From positions 12,559,215 to 12,623,214 of the forward strand of contig CM055106.1 in NCBI GenBank assembly GCA_029204225.1: a DNA stretch of 64,000 bases, in the 5' to 3' direction. Under the pieces are notes generated by a model. The model ran no database searches. It saw only the letters and a program-made list of their open reading frames with translations, and had not been told where the DNA came from. The stretch is from Diphasiastrum complanatum. Lineage: Eukaryota; Streptophyta; Lycopodiopsida; Lycopodiales; Lycopodiaceae. Numbering within the stretch: position 1 is the stretch's first letter; each line of letters begins with the position of its first letter. A program made the translations under genes and the position numbers. Below, piece by piece: positions 52,991 through 63,600 of the stretch.

Positions 52991-53655
52991 TGCTCCTGAT
53001 GCGATGGTGTTGCTGAACAAAAGAACAAGACCCTGATGGAAGCAGCCAGATGCATGATGGCCTACTCGAAAGCTCCAAGGGCACTGTGGGCTGAAGCAGT
53101 AGCTACAGCCGCATACATCCAGAACAGAACAGGCAAGTCTGGTGTCCCTCACACGACACTACATGAGCTATGGTGGGGTAGAAAGCCCAATCTGTCTCAC
53201 GTCAGAATCTTTGGTTGTGCAGCTTATGCACATATTCCTGATATGCTTCGAAAAAAGCTTGATGAGAAAGTTGAGCAGGGATTTCTGGTAGGTTATGACA
53301 ACAATTCGTCATACTACAGAGTCTACATGCCAGACACGAACACTGTGAAAATGGTGAGAGATGTCAGATTCGATGAGACCAGGACAATGGCCAATGATGA
53401 TCCTGTCAGCTATGAAGTTCTAGAGAGACAATACTATGACCTGCCGCCAATGACAGAGGGAGTAGAAGACGAACACGAAAACGAAGATTTTTGAGTCGTC
53501 TCCCAACGAGAGAAGGCAAACGACCAAAACGAAACCAACGACGGAAACAAAACCTTCTCCTGCCCTCCACGCTCCAAAGAGTACCAGAAAAGATCACCCA
53601 AGTACCCAGAAGTATAGATATCTGATCTGATGGCCTGACATCAGCAGATACATTT
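52991..53655 (+). pseudogene. Copia integrase C-terminal half and hinge
   Basis: Opens with DGVAEQKNKTLMEAARCMM (Glu of the DDE triad in V-A-E-Q), then SKAPRALWAEAVATAAYIQN, HELWWGRKPNLSHVRIFGCA, GFLVGYDNNSSYYRVYMPD and VRFDETRTM, a textbook copia integrase C-terminal region. A TGA at about 53492 and frameshifts interrupt the Lys/Thr-rich hinge that follows. Its hinge position and style match copia 2, so it probably belongs to that family. Starts abruptly at the LTR edge of the non-autonomous element and ends near 53655. Confidence 0.9.
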
Positions 53656-53663
53656 TAGGTCAA

Positions 53664-53808
53664 TGTTGAACGATCACACATCTAGGGATCGCGAGATAGG
53701 CCGCTCTAGGCAGCCGTCTGATAACCGCAATCATTGCTCTGGGGTGCCTTTGAGGTCATGAGCGGTCGTGAATATTCTGCGGAGTGTGAAGCCTTGCCAC
53801 GCAGTGAC
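53664..53808 (-). repeat. 145-bp LTR-like fragment, copy A
   Basis: Matches 55965-56109 over its full 145 bp with scattered substitutions. It starts with TGTTGAACGATCAC. Because copy B follows a PBS-like sequence, both are probably the 3' end of a minus-strand LTR. Confidence 0.75.
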
Positions 53809-54420
53809 TTATTATTTCCAAGAGTTCTGTAGTCTTGAATGAATCTCTCGTGAAGGGTGTACGTGATATCTTCCCTTTGTTACATGCATCACATGACTTC
53901 AGAATCGTTGCATCATTGATGCTAGCGTCGGTGAATACTCCATTGTGATAGCGTTGTATAAACCATCGTAATAGTATGACACAACCTTCTATGCCATAGA
54001 ATATCCATGGACTCGTGGATCTGGTGTGCTTGTTCGGTTGGAACGTGTATCTTCAGATGATACAAGTTGTCTCTGCGCTTGCCTTGCGTGATAATGTGAG
54101 TGGTGTTTTCTTTTGTCACCTCACATGAGTCATCTGCAAAGGTGACGCTCATGCTTGCATCTACCAACTTCGGGACAGATAATAGATCCTTCTGAAGTGT
54201 GGGAACGTATAGCACGTCATTGAGCTTCCTATCTCTACCGATGGTATACAACCATAGTAGGCCCATTCCACTAACTTGCTGTCTCGAGCCATCTCCCAAA
54301 ATGATGTATCTGACGGAGTTTGTTTGGCAATAATCAGCTATCATGTGCTTCGTTGTCACAAAGTGTGATGTAGCTCATGAGTCAAGAACCACTTCTTGTG
54401 TATCGGCTTGAGATGTGGCG
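53809..54420 (-). pseudogene. Copia 8 protease, pre-integrase and integrase start
   Basis: Minus strand: VVLDS (Gly of D-S-G replaced by a stop), ATSHFVTTKHMIADYC, LGDGSRQQVSGMGLLWLYT, VLYVPTLQKDLLSVPKLVDA, ITQGKRRDNLYHLKIH and ILWHRRLCH. In another frame CDACNKGKISRTPF and ELLEII lead into integrase near 53809, where the LTR-like fragment cuts in. Same family as copia 2. Confidence 0.86.
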
Positions 54421-55306
54421 CATGGATAAGCGGATGGATTGTTGTTTGCTCTCACCTCAACCATCTTCGAGGACTCTGGCTCCTCTGCATATGACGAGCT
54501 ATTAGAGGTCTCCTTCCTGCCAACATGTGTCAACGATATGTCCGTCACGCCTGCATCTAACATGGGATCTCTTGTCACCACCTTGTGATTTATGCTTGGT
54601 AGTTGTCTTCCATCTTCCTTCTTTGTCTCCTTCTTTCAGTTGACTACGATCTGATCTTCGAGATGACTCCCTCTTAGGCTGAAGCTTCTTCTTACGTTGC
54701 TCCTTGTTGTTATAGAGAGCTTGATCAAACTCGTGCATAGTGCTCTCTTGCTTCTACCTCCTCTTTGATCTCAACTATAGCCTTCTCAAGAGTCATCTAA
54801 GGATCCTTGGCCAATAGAGTGTGTGTCATCTGGAACGATCTTGGTAGTGCACACAAAAGGTACGTGAGTTGCTTTTCCTATGAGACAGCATGTTCCGTTC
54901 CAGCGTTGTGGAAAGAGAGGAATAAGTTCTTCATCTTTCTGATGAAGGTTGTTATCCCAGTGTAGATAGGTGAGTTGATCTTCGAAATGCATTATCTTGT
55001 TGCGTGACTTGGTCTCAAACCTTGCTATTAGCGCATCCCACATTTCTCTTGCATTTGAGATGGATGAGAGATCGAGTGTGATGCTATCTTCTATGGAGGA
55101 GGATATGACAACTACTGCTTTATCATTTTTCTCCTTCCATTCACAAAGCTCCTTACTGGTGTTGGTTGGCTTCTCTTCGGTCCCATCCACCCAGGGCCAT
55201 AGAGCTTCTCCTATGAGAATGAGGGAAATCGTCACCTTCCAGGCCAAGTAGTTTGACCCATCTTCCTCCGAATCGTGCATATCTTTGATTGAATGCTACT
55301 TATCGA
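54421..55306 (-). pseudogene. Copia 8 gag
   Basis: Minus strand: SNYLAWKVTISLILIGEALW, PWVDGTEEKPTNTSKEL, REMWDALIARFETKSRNKIM, and after frame breaks FDQALYNNKEQRKKKLQPKR and one zinc knuckle, HVRCRRDGHIVDTC, whose first Cys is His. The second knuckle of the copia 2 Gag is not seen. The PBS lies 62 bp upstream. Confidence 0.88.
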
Positions 55307-55367
55307 CGCCATTACAATTAACAACGTTTCAACTTGAAATAAGGCACTTATGTTCTGAACAACCTTG

Positions 55368-55379
55368 CTCTGATACCAC
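55368..55379 (-). other. Primer binding site, tRNA-iMet type (copia 8)
   Basis: The minus strand reads TGGTATCAGAGC, one base away from TGATGGAATCC at 55381, the same LTR-G-PBS spacing as copia 2. Confidence 0.88.
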
Positions 55380-55380
55380 T

Positions 55381-55953
55381 GATGGAATCCTTGTTGGGTG
55401 ATGCTAAACGGTCTGATTCCTGACGAATATGCTTAGATAGAGTCGAACTCTTAGCCGTAGCTACTGCTACGAACCATGGCCTATCATCTTCCAAGCTTGA
55501 AAAGGACACTGCCGTTATGATACTAGTTTATAAACATTCAATAAATGAGTCTTTTATGCGGAGCTGAACATATAACGACAATGAGCAAGCATCAAGCATT
55601 CAAGATTATACACTTTAGGCAAGAGGTGCAAAGCATCTATAATATCTCATTGATCTTTGAGCATTGTCTGGCATACCACACAACGTATTACCGCAAGAGA
55701 ATCTCTGTCTCTTATAAACACTAAGTTCTGCTTACTAGCATACACCTTTATCTTTCTCTCTGGCCTTATCAGGCTCATCAACTCATCTCATCAACAACGT
55801 TGTATCATCTCCTCATCTTGCTCTCTCGCATTGATCCTATATAATGGAACTGGAGAGATGATTAATTTAAGTTATAGGATTAAAAGAATGGTTTTAGACT
55901 TAATCCTAACAGCTTCTCATTGGCGGTCGTTGTTGTCCGTACGTCTGTTTGCT
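55381..55953 (-). repeat. Probable 5' LTR of copia 8
   Basis: Starts TGATGGAATCC next to the PBS. It contains a minus-strand TATATAGG box at about 55836-55843. The outer edge is taken at a second PBS-like sequence (55954), but no matching 3' LTR is present to confirm this. Non-coding. Confidence 0.5.
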
Positions 55954-55964
55954 GCTCTGATACA
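55954..55964 (-). other. PBS-like sequence with one base missing
   Basis: The minus strand reads TGTATCAGAGC, i.e. the copia PBS lacking one G, flush with TGCTGAATGATCAC of the 145-bp repeat. Confidence 0.45.
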
Positions 55965-56109
55965 TGCTGAATGATCACATGTCTCGGGATCGTGAGATAG
56001 GCTACTCTGGGTAGTCGTCTGATAACTGCAATCATTGCTCTACAGTGCCTCTGAGGTCATGAGCGGTCGTGAACGTTTTGCGGAGTGTGAAGCCTTGCCG
56101 CGTAGTGAC
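55965..56109 (-). repeat. 145-bp LTR-like fragment, copy B
   Basis: Partner of 53664-53808. It shares the block ACTGCAATCATTGCTCTA-type and CGGAGTGTGAAGCCTTGCC. Similarity ends at the same base (AGTGAC) in both copies, so the repeat has a defined edge. Confidence 0.75.
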
Positions 56110-56152
56110 CGCAGTTGTTGACCTGTGGTTTGGTGCTTGGGCTGTCCTTTGG

Positions 56153-56276
56153 TGGTAGTCTGCAGTGCCTTGGGTGGTGCCCCTTGGCGGTAGCCTGTAG
56201 TGCCTTGGGCGGTGCCCCTTGGTGATAGCCTGCGATGCCTTGGGTAGTCCGTTGGCGGTAGCCTGCGGTGCACTTT
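56153..56276. repeat. 35-bp tandem repeat, about 3.5 copies
   Basis: Units of the type GGTAGCCTGTAGTGCCTTGG followed by GCGGTGCCCCTTGGC repeat with few changes; the last copy is partial. Minus-strand frames across it give Gln/Ala/Pro-rich peptides that are artefacts of the repeat. Confidence 0.88.
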
Positions 56277-58529
56277 GCGTTGCGATTGCGGTTGCTGCCT
56301 GTGCAGGTTTTCCGTGTATTTTTTTAGGTATTTGATCACAAGCTAGAATCGCTCTGTGGGTAGGAACTTCAAGTTTCTTCACATTGGAGGTAGATGATCA
56401 ATGAGATAAATCTAACTATGTAATCAATCACTGTGGAGGATTGAAAACATCCATTCAAATCCTTATTCTTTGAATTCAACACATTCATTGCTTTTTATTT
56501 GTAAAGTGTATTGGATGATGTCTATTTTTAGATAGACAAAATCGAAATTAATTATTGTTTGAAATACAAAGAATATTTATCCAACCGTGCTTTACATGGG
56601 CCACCACCACCACTAACATTACTACTTGTTTTTAAAGCGACTCGAATCACAATCCACAATTTTTTGTTGTATCTTTGTCTCAAACTAAGTTTTTTTCCAA
56701 TCAGGATCTTGGAGATGTTCACTTCCCACCTTCTTAGATACATGAGCATGTCTCATTTTAGGAGGGCCAATCCATTTTCCTTTGAAGAGTCCAAAAAGCT
56801 AAATTTCTCTAATTCCATCTAGAGTCTTTGGGATAATTATAATGTCTATGAACATTTTTACTCATGGACCATTCATCTATGAAGACAATGCTTGTGGCCA
56901 ACTACAGGCCTAATCTCTTGCTAAGAGACAAGGGTGCCTCAATACCTAGCCATGTAGTGTGACACTTATGACATATTCATGAAAGGTAGTCATCATGCAA
57001 AAAAAAATCTACATAAGATCTTAGCTCCATGTGGTTATATACTACACATAATTGTCTTGCGCATACATTTAGGTCATGTTAGATGTTAGCTCAACATGGT
57101 TTTTACTTGCAATAAGTAGTGTATAAGTTATAACAGTAAGGCACAAGAAAGTATCATCAATATAGATCCATAAAGTTCATAAACATATCATAGAAGTGGA
57201 TTATGAGTCATTGTGTAATTAAATCTAAGGTAGTGTCTTGAATAGTCACACATACTACCAAGAATATATTCACATCATAACTCATACAATTATGACTCAA
57301 AAGCACGAGATGTTGACTTCAATCTAGTGATAAGCATGTTATTATGCATATAAAAAACACTATACTAGTGGACCCATGTGTGATGGGGGTGGTTCAACGT
57401 GCTAGATTTAGTTTCCTACACGTTTAAGGCTTTTGGGTAGAGTGTGGCATATTCATGTGACTATGCTATACCATCAAGAATATTACAATCATTTTATGGT
57501 TGACAATGACCAAGCATCATATATGACCATAGTAACATACAAAAAAATTCAGTTGAAATTGCATAGAGATACATATATTAGTCGTTCAAAGTTGTAAAAA
57601 ATTGATATCTAGACCATACTATTAGATATGTTTTATTCACCTCTACTCATCACTCCAATGGTATTTTTGCAAACACTCTTGAGCTTTGCAAAAGTGCACT
57701 GCCTTTGGATATGCTTTGAGTTCGTTAAGGTCCAAGAATTCCACCAGGGTTCATCAATTGACACTTTTGTGCAATACATTGCGACTTTTGAAAGGGGTGT
57801 GATGACATATGATGAATCTTGAAGTTCATACACATGATGGCCTATAGTGGAAGAGGGCCACCCTATATAAATATTCCAAAAGTGTACTTCGTCAAGATAA
57901 AATCCCCTTATCAATCTCTTATGTTTGAGAAAGCATCTTATAGTTACCTTTCCACGAGGTGGAAAGGTCCCTACATGATCCATTTAGGCCTTACAAGCCT
58001 TCGACTTGATCATGGGTTTAATGTGGACCTTCATGTGTCTTCACTAAAAGCACCCTCGCACAACTTTTCTATGTGCATAGGTCAACTCTCCTGACACTCC
58101 CCACCAATGTTCGTGAAAGCCAACAAAGTATAGGAATGAAATCGACATCTTTTTTTAAAACCTGACATTATAAAAATTTTATGATTTTTTATATAGGTAA
58201 ATAAACTCTTTTATGATTAGCAATCCTCAACCGAGAAGCTTTAAAACATGCAAGATAACTTCAAAAAGGTTTCACTAACACTCCTCCCCACCAAGGTCTC
58301 GACCCATATTATGTCAGGTTTCCTCAAGGAAAGCTGTAGACCTTGGGTATCACTGAAGGAAATCTCTAGGATGTCCCAAGGAGGCAAGTAGAAGCTATAT
58401 TATGTCAAGGAAGGCTATAGACCTTGGGTTGCTCATGCATGGAAGTGACTCCCACTTTTCCATTCACAATTGGATTCAATTAATCTGGACTAAATATAAG
58501 ATCAGAAAATTCAGGTATATTTCTTGAGC
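56277..58529. other. Intergenic stretch, mostly without features
   Basis: AT-rich and non-coding. One spot, about 57930-58060 on the plus strand, reads STRWKGPYMIHLGLTSLRLD and VDLHVSSLK. This vaguely resembles the GPY-to-HVSHLK end of gypsy integrases and may be an old scrap of a different gypsy element. Nothing else can be supported. Confidence 0.5.
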
Positions 58530-59083
58530 TGTGTCTCGAAGCCGCCGGACGGTCATTTCGGACGGTCATTTAACGCGTGAACGTGGGCACTACTTACTAG
58601 TTTCACCACGACCACTCGTGGCGCCTATGTCGTTGAACCGTTCTGGGTTTTGTTTGTAGCTGCAGCGAAAATGCTCCAGCTCTGATCAGTTGCTTATATT
58701 TCACAATCTGTGTCAGCGTTCCTGCTACTTTGATCTGCCTTTATTGCTGCTTCATTCTCACCAAAGAGTATGTGCTTGCAACAAAAGGTATAAGGTTGTG
58801 GGATGATAAACGGTCCTGATCAAGATTAGAACAGAATCCTTCTTCCAGTATAGGAGTTTAGGATCTTGCTGTTCTAGCATTCATTGGTGATCTATCTGTT
58901 AATTTTGTAAGTTGTGGGATCGAGGGCTGAGCTTGTTAGGCAAATTTTGTTGCTTGTTGGGCTCTTGAGAGCCGAATCCTGATCTATTGCCAAATTGTAT
59001 TGGTAAATTTGTGGTAGTGACTGTGTTCGGCTAGATAGGTCGAATCAATTCAACTAGGAGGCTGGTGAAGCTTGTCTTTCCTT
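58530..59083 (+). promoter_or_regulatory. Upstream region of the peroxidase gene
   Basis: Not repeat-like; contains an ACGTG core near 58580 (GTGAACGTGGGC) and a TATA-like TTATATTTCAC at 58693-58703, about 385 bp before the ATG. Distances would allow a long 5' UTR. This is a positional guess only. Confidence 0.25.
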
Positions 59084-60401
59084 ATGACGACATTTCTGGA
59101 TATATTCATGAGACTGGCAGTCATTTGGCTGTCATGCCAGTGCGTTTTGCATGTTGATGCCACCACTAGGAATTTGGGTGTCAACTATCGGTTTCCAGTT
59201 GAATTCCATCATCCTCATTTGAAATTTGATTTCTACAGCAAATCATGCCCGCAGTTGCAACGAATCGTCAAGGAGACGGTTGCTTTCTACAGCTCGCAGG
59301 ATCCAACAACGCCGGCCCCTCTGCTGCGATTACTGTTTCATGACTGTTTTGTGCAGGGCTGCGATGCCTCTGTGCTCTTAAACTCTACCAAAACGAATGT
59401 GGCTGAGAAGGATGCAGCTATCAATTTCAGCCTGAGCAATTTCTTCATCATCGATGAAATAAAACAGAAGCTAGAAAAAGCCTGTCCCGGGACTGTTTCA
59501 TGCGCTGATGTGCTCGCAGTAACTGCAGTCTACTCGATCAAACAGGTAAGGGCTTCTGGCTTCTTCACCAGACCACAAGATCAACGTTCTTATAACGCAA
59601 GGCTTTGCTTTCATGAGATTAAAAAATGAATTCAGCTCAGCAGTTCGTCATTTTTGCAGGCAGGAGGACCTCTCTACCCCATTGAGCTCGGGCGTAGGGA
59701 TGCCTTAACATCATATGCCGCATCTTCTCAGCTTGATTTGCCAGCTTTCCATCTAAACGTTTCCGGGCTTCTTCAAAATTTTGATAACGTAGGGCTTGAT
59801 ATCGTGGACTTAGTTGCCCTCTCTGGTAAGTTGCTGAAGTCACTTTAGCTTTGCGATAACCATAATCGTGCAAATATAGAGAGCGAGCGAGCGAGAGAGA
59901 GAATTGCTCTTTGTAAAGCAGCTAATTACTTTCTACACTGAATTTTAATCAGGTGGGCATACGATTGGTCAAGCCCATTGCTCAAGCATATCAGATCGCC
60001 TTTATCCAGTAGTTGATCCCCAGTATCAGAAGAAATTTGGCGCACAGCTTTTAAGCAACTGCACTGACGGTGGAGTCCTCCATGCTCCCAATTTCGACTC
60101 CAATGTTCAATTCTTCAATGATCAGGCTACGCCACTTATTTTCGACAATCAGTACTACAAGGATCTGGAGGTTAAACTGGGACTCTTTACATCAGATAAG
60201 AGCCTTTTCAACGATCCGCGAACGACCGAACTAGTTAAATATTACGCATCCAACGAAGATGCTTTCTTCAAGCAGTTTGGTATTTCGCTCAGAAAGATGG
60301 CCAGTACCAATGTTCTCACAGGCACGAAGGGCCAGATTAGAAAGCTGTGTTGGGTTCGAAATTCGGGCAATGCAGATCCTGCCTTCGACCCAGAATTGTG
60401 A
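59084..60401 (+). CDS. Class III secretory peroxidase (three exons)
   Basis: Haem peroxidase of the plant secretory type, which oxidises phenolics with H2O2 in the wall or vacuole. Exons 59084-59545, 59660-59825 and 59953-60401, with GT...AG introns of 114 bp (phase 0) and 127 bp (phase 1), give 358 residues, a little above the usual 300-350. ATG at 59084 precedes a hydrophobic signal peptide (LAVIWLSCQCVLHV); an internal ATG at 59108 is also possible. Distal Arg82 and His86 in RLLFHDCFVQGCD, proximal His212 in LSGGHTIGQAHC and all eight conserved Cys are present (55, 88, 93, 134, 140, 219, SNC and KLC near the end). The usual A-A-R-D-S-V motif reads AVTAVYSIKQ. The frame is intact, so the gene may be functional. 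It is the only host gene seen; flanks are repeats. Confidence 0.93.
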
Positions 60402-62784
60402 AGATTTAGTTACTACAGTACTACATCTACGGATCTGACTTTTATTCTTTCCCAAATTGTTTTGATTTATCCGAGCTGCCTGATTCTTCAAAAAGATCAT
60501 TATTCAGTTTCCATAAAATGAGTTTGGACGATGAAATAATTGAAACTCCATCAGATTATCCTTATAGGCACGCATCTCAGTTACAATTGCTTTCTTTGCA
60601 ATAAATCTGTTAAACGGAATGCAAAACAGAACATTTTTCTTATCTTTAATCCAATTGTAAATCAGCAATTTTTTATTCTGGAAAAATAACACACAAAATT
60701 CTCAAATTGCCCCTACGAAATGTTGTTCTCCGACATCTTTTCAAGTTTCTGACTGGTACCAGCCAAAAGCTTTGGTTAGTATTTCGACTGTTGAAGAACA
60801 GATACGGTCTCTGTGTTAATAAGATAAATCATAAATACCTTTGTTCATGCTTCAATTTTTGAACAGTTGTTTCAAGCATATGACTCTCTATTCAAATTTC
60901 AAATACACACACAATTTGAAGGACACCCCAAATGCAAACAAACACCAATAAACATTCATGCTACAGATGCCAATTAAATTTGTCCAAAATTCACGAGTAC
61001 TGCAATTAGTGAGAATTTGATATGTCATAGCCTTCAGTTATGACAACTTCCGGGTAGTGATAGATTACGGATCTGATTGAAATATTGAACAATGAAGCAC
61101 CTAATCTTACAATTAAAGAGCGAATGCATTGCCTTGCGATCACTTCTATCTTATCATTCATTAATCATATCATTACCGTGCAAGTTAATGGTCAAGAGGC
61201 AAGTTCTTACTTCTTACCCACATTTACTTTGCACACATTAGCCTTGCTTCTAAAACGAGGATACCGTAATGGAGGGACAGTTTTTGGCCTGTCTAAAAAT
61301 AAATTCCTGATAAAAGCAGCAGCACTCACTTTGCTGACTCCTTCCTGACTGAAAACAAAACTTTTCAGGAACATTTAAAACTAAGGAACTTAGAAAAGGG
61401 GCCTTGGAGAATTCACAAATTGAAATTGAATTTGACCATTTCTTTGAAATCCATGAATTGTTTGCTCACAAAAAAAAAAAAAAAACCGTTGAAAATTTAA
61501 GACAAAAAATTTTAAGATCACTCTTATGAAAAATGTGCTCGTCATAAAAAGAAGTCGTTAAAGATTTTGTTTTTCCTTTGTAATTAAAAATATATATAAA
61601 TATAATCCAAAGAAAAGGAAAAAAAGGATTTATTGTGGGCGCAGGAGATGATGGGACGCGGCTTGGTGTGGTGGAGAGGGAATATTGTAGTGAATTTTTT
61701 TTTTTAGTGTAAAATTGGCGAAACTTTAAAATGAAAGAACTGAAATTTTTTTACAAAGAGACAAAACTTCAAAAATGAGAGATTGAAGTGATTCTCTCCC
61801 AAAATCCTATTAAAATTAAAATTGAACCTTTTCACAAGAATTGGCATATCTTTGTCCAAACTGGCTAGAAATTGGCTGAGATTCAAGCTAAGACAAAGAT
61901 CTACAATCCTATAAAATTCTAATTACAAAATTAGCCAAAAGTTCAACAAGAAATAGAGAAAAACAGCCTGCAAAAACTATTGCTAACTAAAATTGGATTG
62001 AAATCATTAAAATGGCCATAATTTGGCCATTATAGATCCAAATCAAAAAAATTCAGTACCTCTAGAAAGCTTAGAGAGAGAACTAATGATTTAAAATAAG
62101 AGACTACATAAAAAATGAAAATTACTTGGTAAAAAATGGAACCAAAACATTTTGACAATTGATTAAACAAGAAAACTAGTAGGAAAAACTCTACCAAACT
62201 TAAAGAAAACCACTAAATCTAATGGGAAAAGGATCTAATTCTCTTATACTAAAATGATAATGTGCCAGTCTTAGCATCAAAACATCTAATTTATTCATAA
62301 ACATCAAATGAGCATGAAAAGACAAAAAAATCAAGATATCATTATTCATCATTAATGGTCATTCTCAAAATAGGGCCTGAATATAGAGCATGATCTAAGC
62401 TCTGATGTGATTTTAGGCACATGAACCACCATTTCCATCAAGAAAGCTCTCAAAGAGAAGCTCCAAGATCACTTAGAAACCAAATTTCAAAAATGAACAA
62501 TAGCTTCCAAATTTAGCACAACCTCAACTATTTATAGTGGTCATTTCTATCTCTACTATAAGTTTGGGACCTTATTTAGCTAAATTGGGCCTTACAACCA
62601 TTATTACAATTCCGCTATTCACAAATATAGCGAGGTTCTTCGAGCCACTTTATTAACAGTCATATTGGCTAAATATAATTTAATTTAGCTCCATGGCTAT
62701 ATTTGGCATTGCATTTTAGTAAGCTCATGGGCTAACTACATGCAGCACGTGACAACTCAACCAGTCAAACTCTAATCTCTCGAG
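60402..62784. other. Intergenic, AT-rich
   Basis: Downstream of the peroxidase. An AATAAA at about 60599 is a possible poly(A) signal but lies 200 bp past the stop. A poly(A) run is at 61470-61484. A frame at 61085-61348 has no motif. No LTR edges or repeats stand out. Confidence 0.6.
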
Positions 62785-63175
62785 AGAAGTGATGGACGAA
62801 GAGTATGCCTCTCTGATCAAGAACCAAACATAGTCAATTGTCGAATTGCCTACCAATAGAAAGCTAGTTGATTGCAAATGGGTCTTTAAGGTCAAATACA
62901 AATCTAACGGGAGTATCGATCACAAGAAAGCTCTACTAGTAGCACGAGAATTTTCTCAAATCTCAAACATTGACTACAATGAGACTTTCAGTCTTGTAGT
63001 CAAGCATTCCATCGTATGCTGCTATGACCAACCTTGAGGTACATCATCTTATCTAGATTGAGTGATTGAACAAGACATCTACATGATGCACAACCCAAGG
63101 AATACGTTCTCAACGGTAAGGAAAATTATGTATGTAAACTCCATAAGGCACTTTATGGCTTGAAGATGTTGGATT
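62785..63175 (+). pseudogene. Copia reverse transcriptase scrap
   Basis: VMDEEYASLIKNQT, ELPTNRKLVDCKWVFKVKYK, ISNIDYNETFSLVVKHS, then in another frame DIYMM and KENYVCKLHKALYGLK. These are successive RT blocks of a copia Pol (EDIYMxQPxG and KLxKALYGLKQ). Stops, frameshifts and a deletion around 63030 (where the first catalytic Asp should be) break it. No neighbouring gag or LTR. Confidence 0.88.
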
Positions 63176-63309
63176 TATCTCCTCTACTCTCCTAAATCCT
63201 ATGTTAATCTGCCTCCATTTATGTTGCTGCATTTTTTACTTGTGTTGTCCCACAGCCTGCATATTTAAACTGTTTGTTGCAACAGTATGCATATTTACAT
63301 GTAAAATTA

Positions 63310-63600
63310 GACAGGCGAAAAAAGCGACACTGCATTTTTACACGCAATCTATGATAGGCAAAAAATGCGACAATTGCACAGTCTGCATAAATACAAGTAA
63401 ATTTAAATAGGCAAAAAATGTGACACTGCATTTTTACATGCAATTTATGACAGGCGAAAAATGCGACAATGCGATAGTTTGCATAAATACAAGTAAACTT
63501 GAATAGGCAAAAAAGCCAACAATGCGACAGTCTGCATTTTTACTCACAATTTATGACAGGCGAAAAATGTGACAAAGTGTCGCAATTTTCGCATTTTCAC
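63310..63600. repeat. Tandem repeat of about 96-106 bp
   Basis: The phrase GACAGGCGAAAAATGCGACA, or a close variant, starts units at 63310, 63353, 63449 and 63555. Within units CTGCATTTTTACAxGCAAT and GCATAAATACAAGTAAA alternate. Units vary in length and in which sub-blocks are present. Frames across it on both strands are repeat artefacts. Confidence 0.85.

Noticed and set aside
57819-58094. Possible gypsy integrase C-terminus
   Set aside because: Only a weak GPY-like and HVSSLK-like resemblance with no core or LTR nearby; mentioned in the intergenic entry but not called.
61085-61348. Plus-strand frame of 87 codons downstream of the peroxidase
   Set aside because: No motif, no supporting promoter or splice context; likely chance.
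63201-63600. CRISPR-like repeat-spacer array
   Set aside because: Units are of unequal length with related, not unique, intervening sequence, and the context is plant; it is an ordinary tandem repeat.
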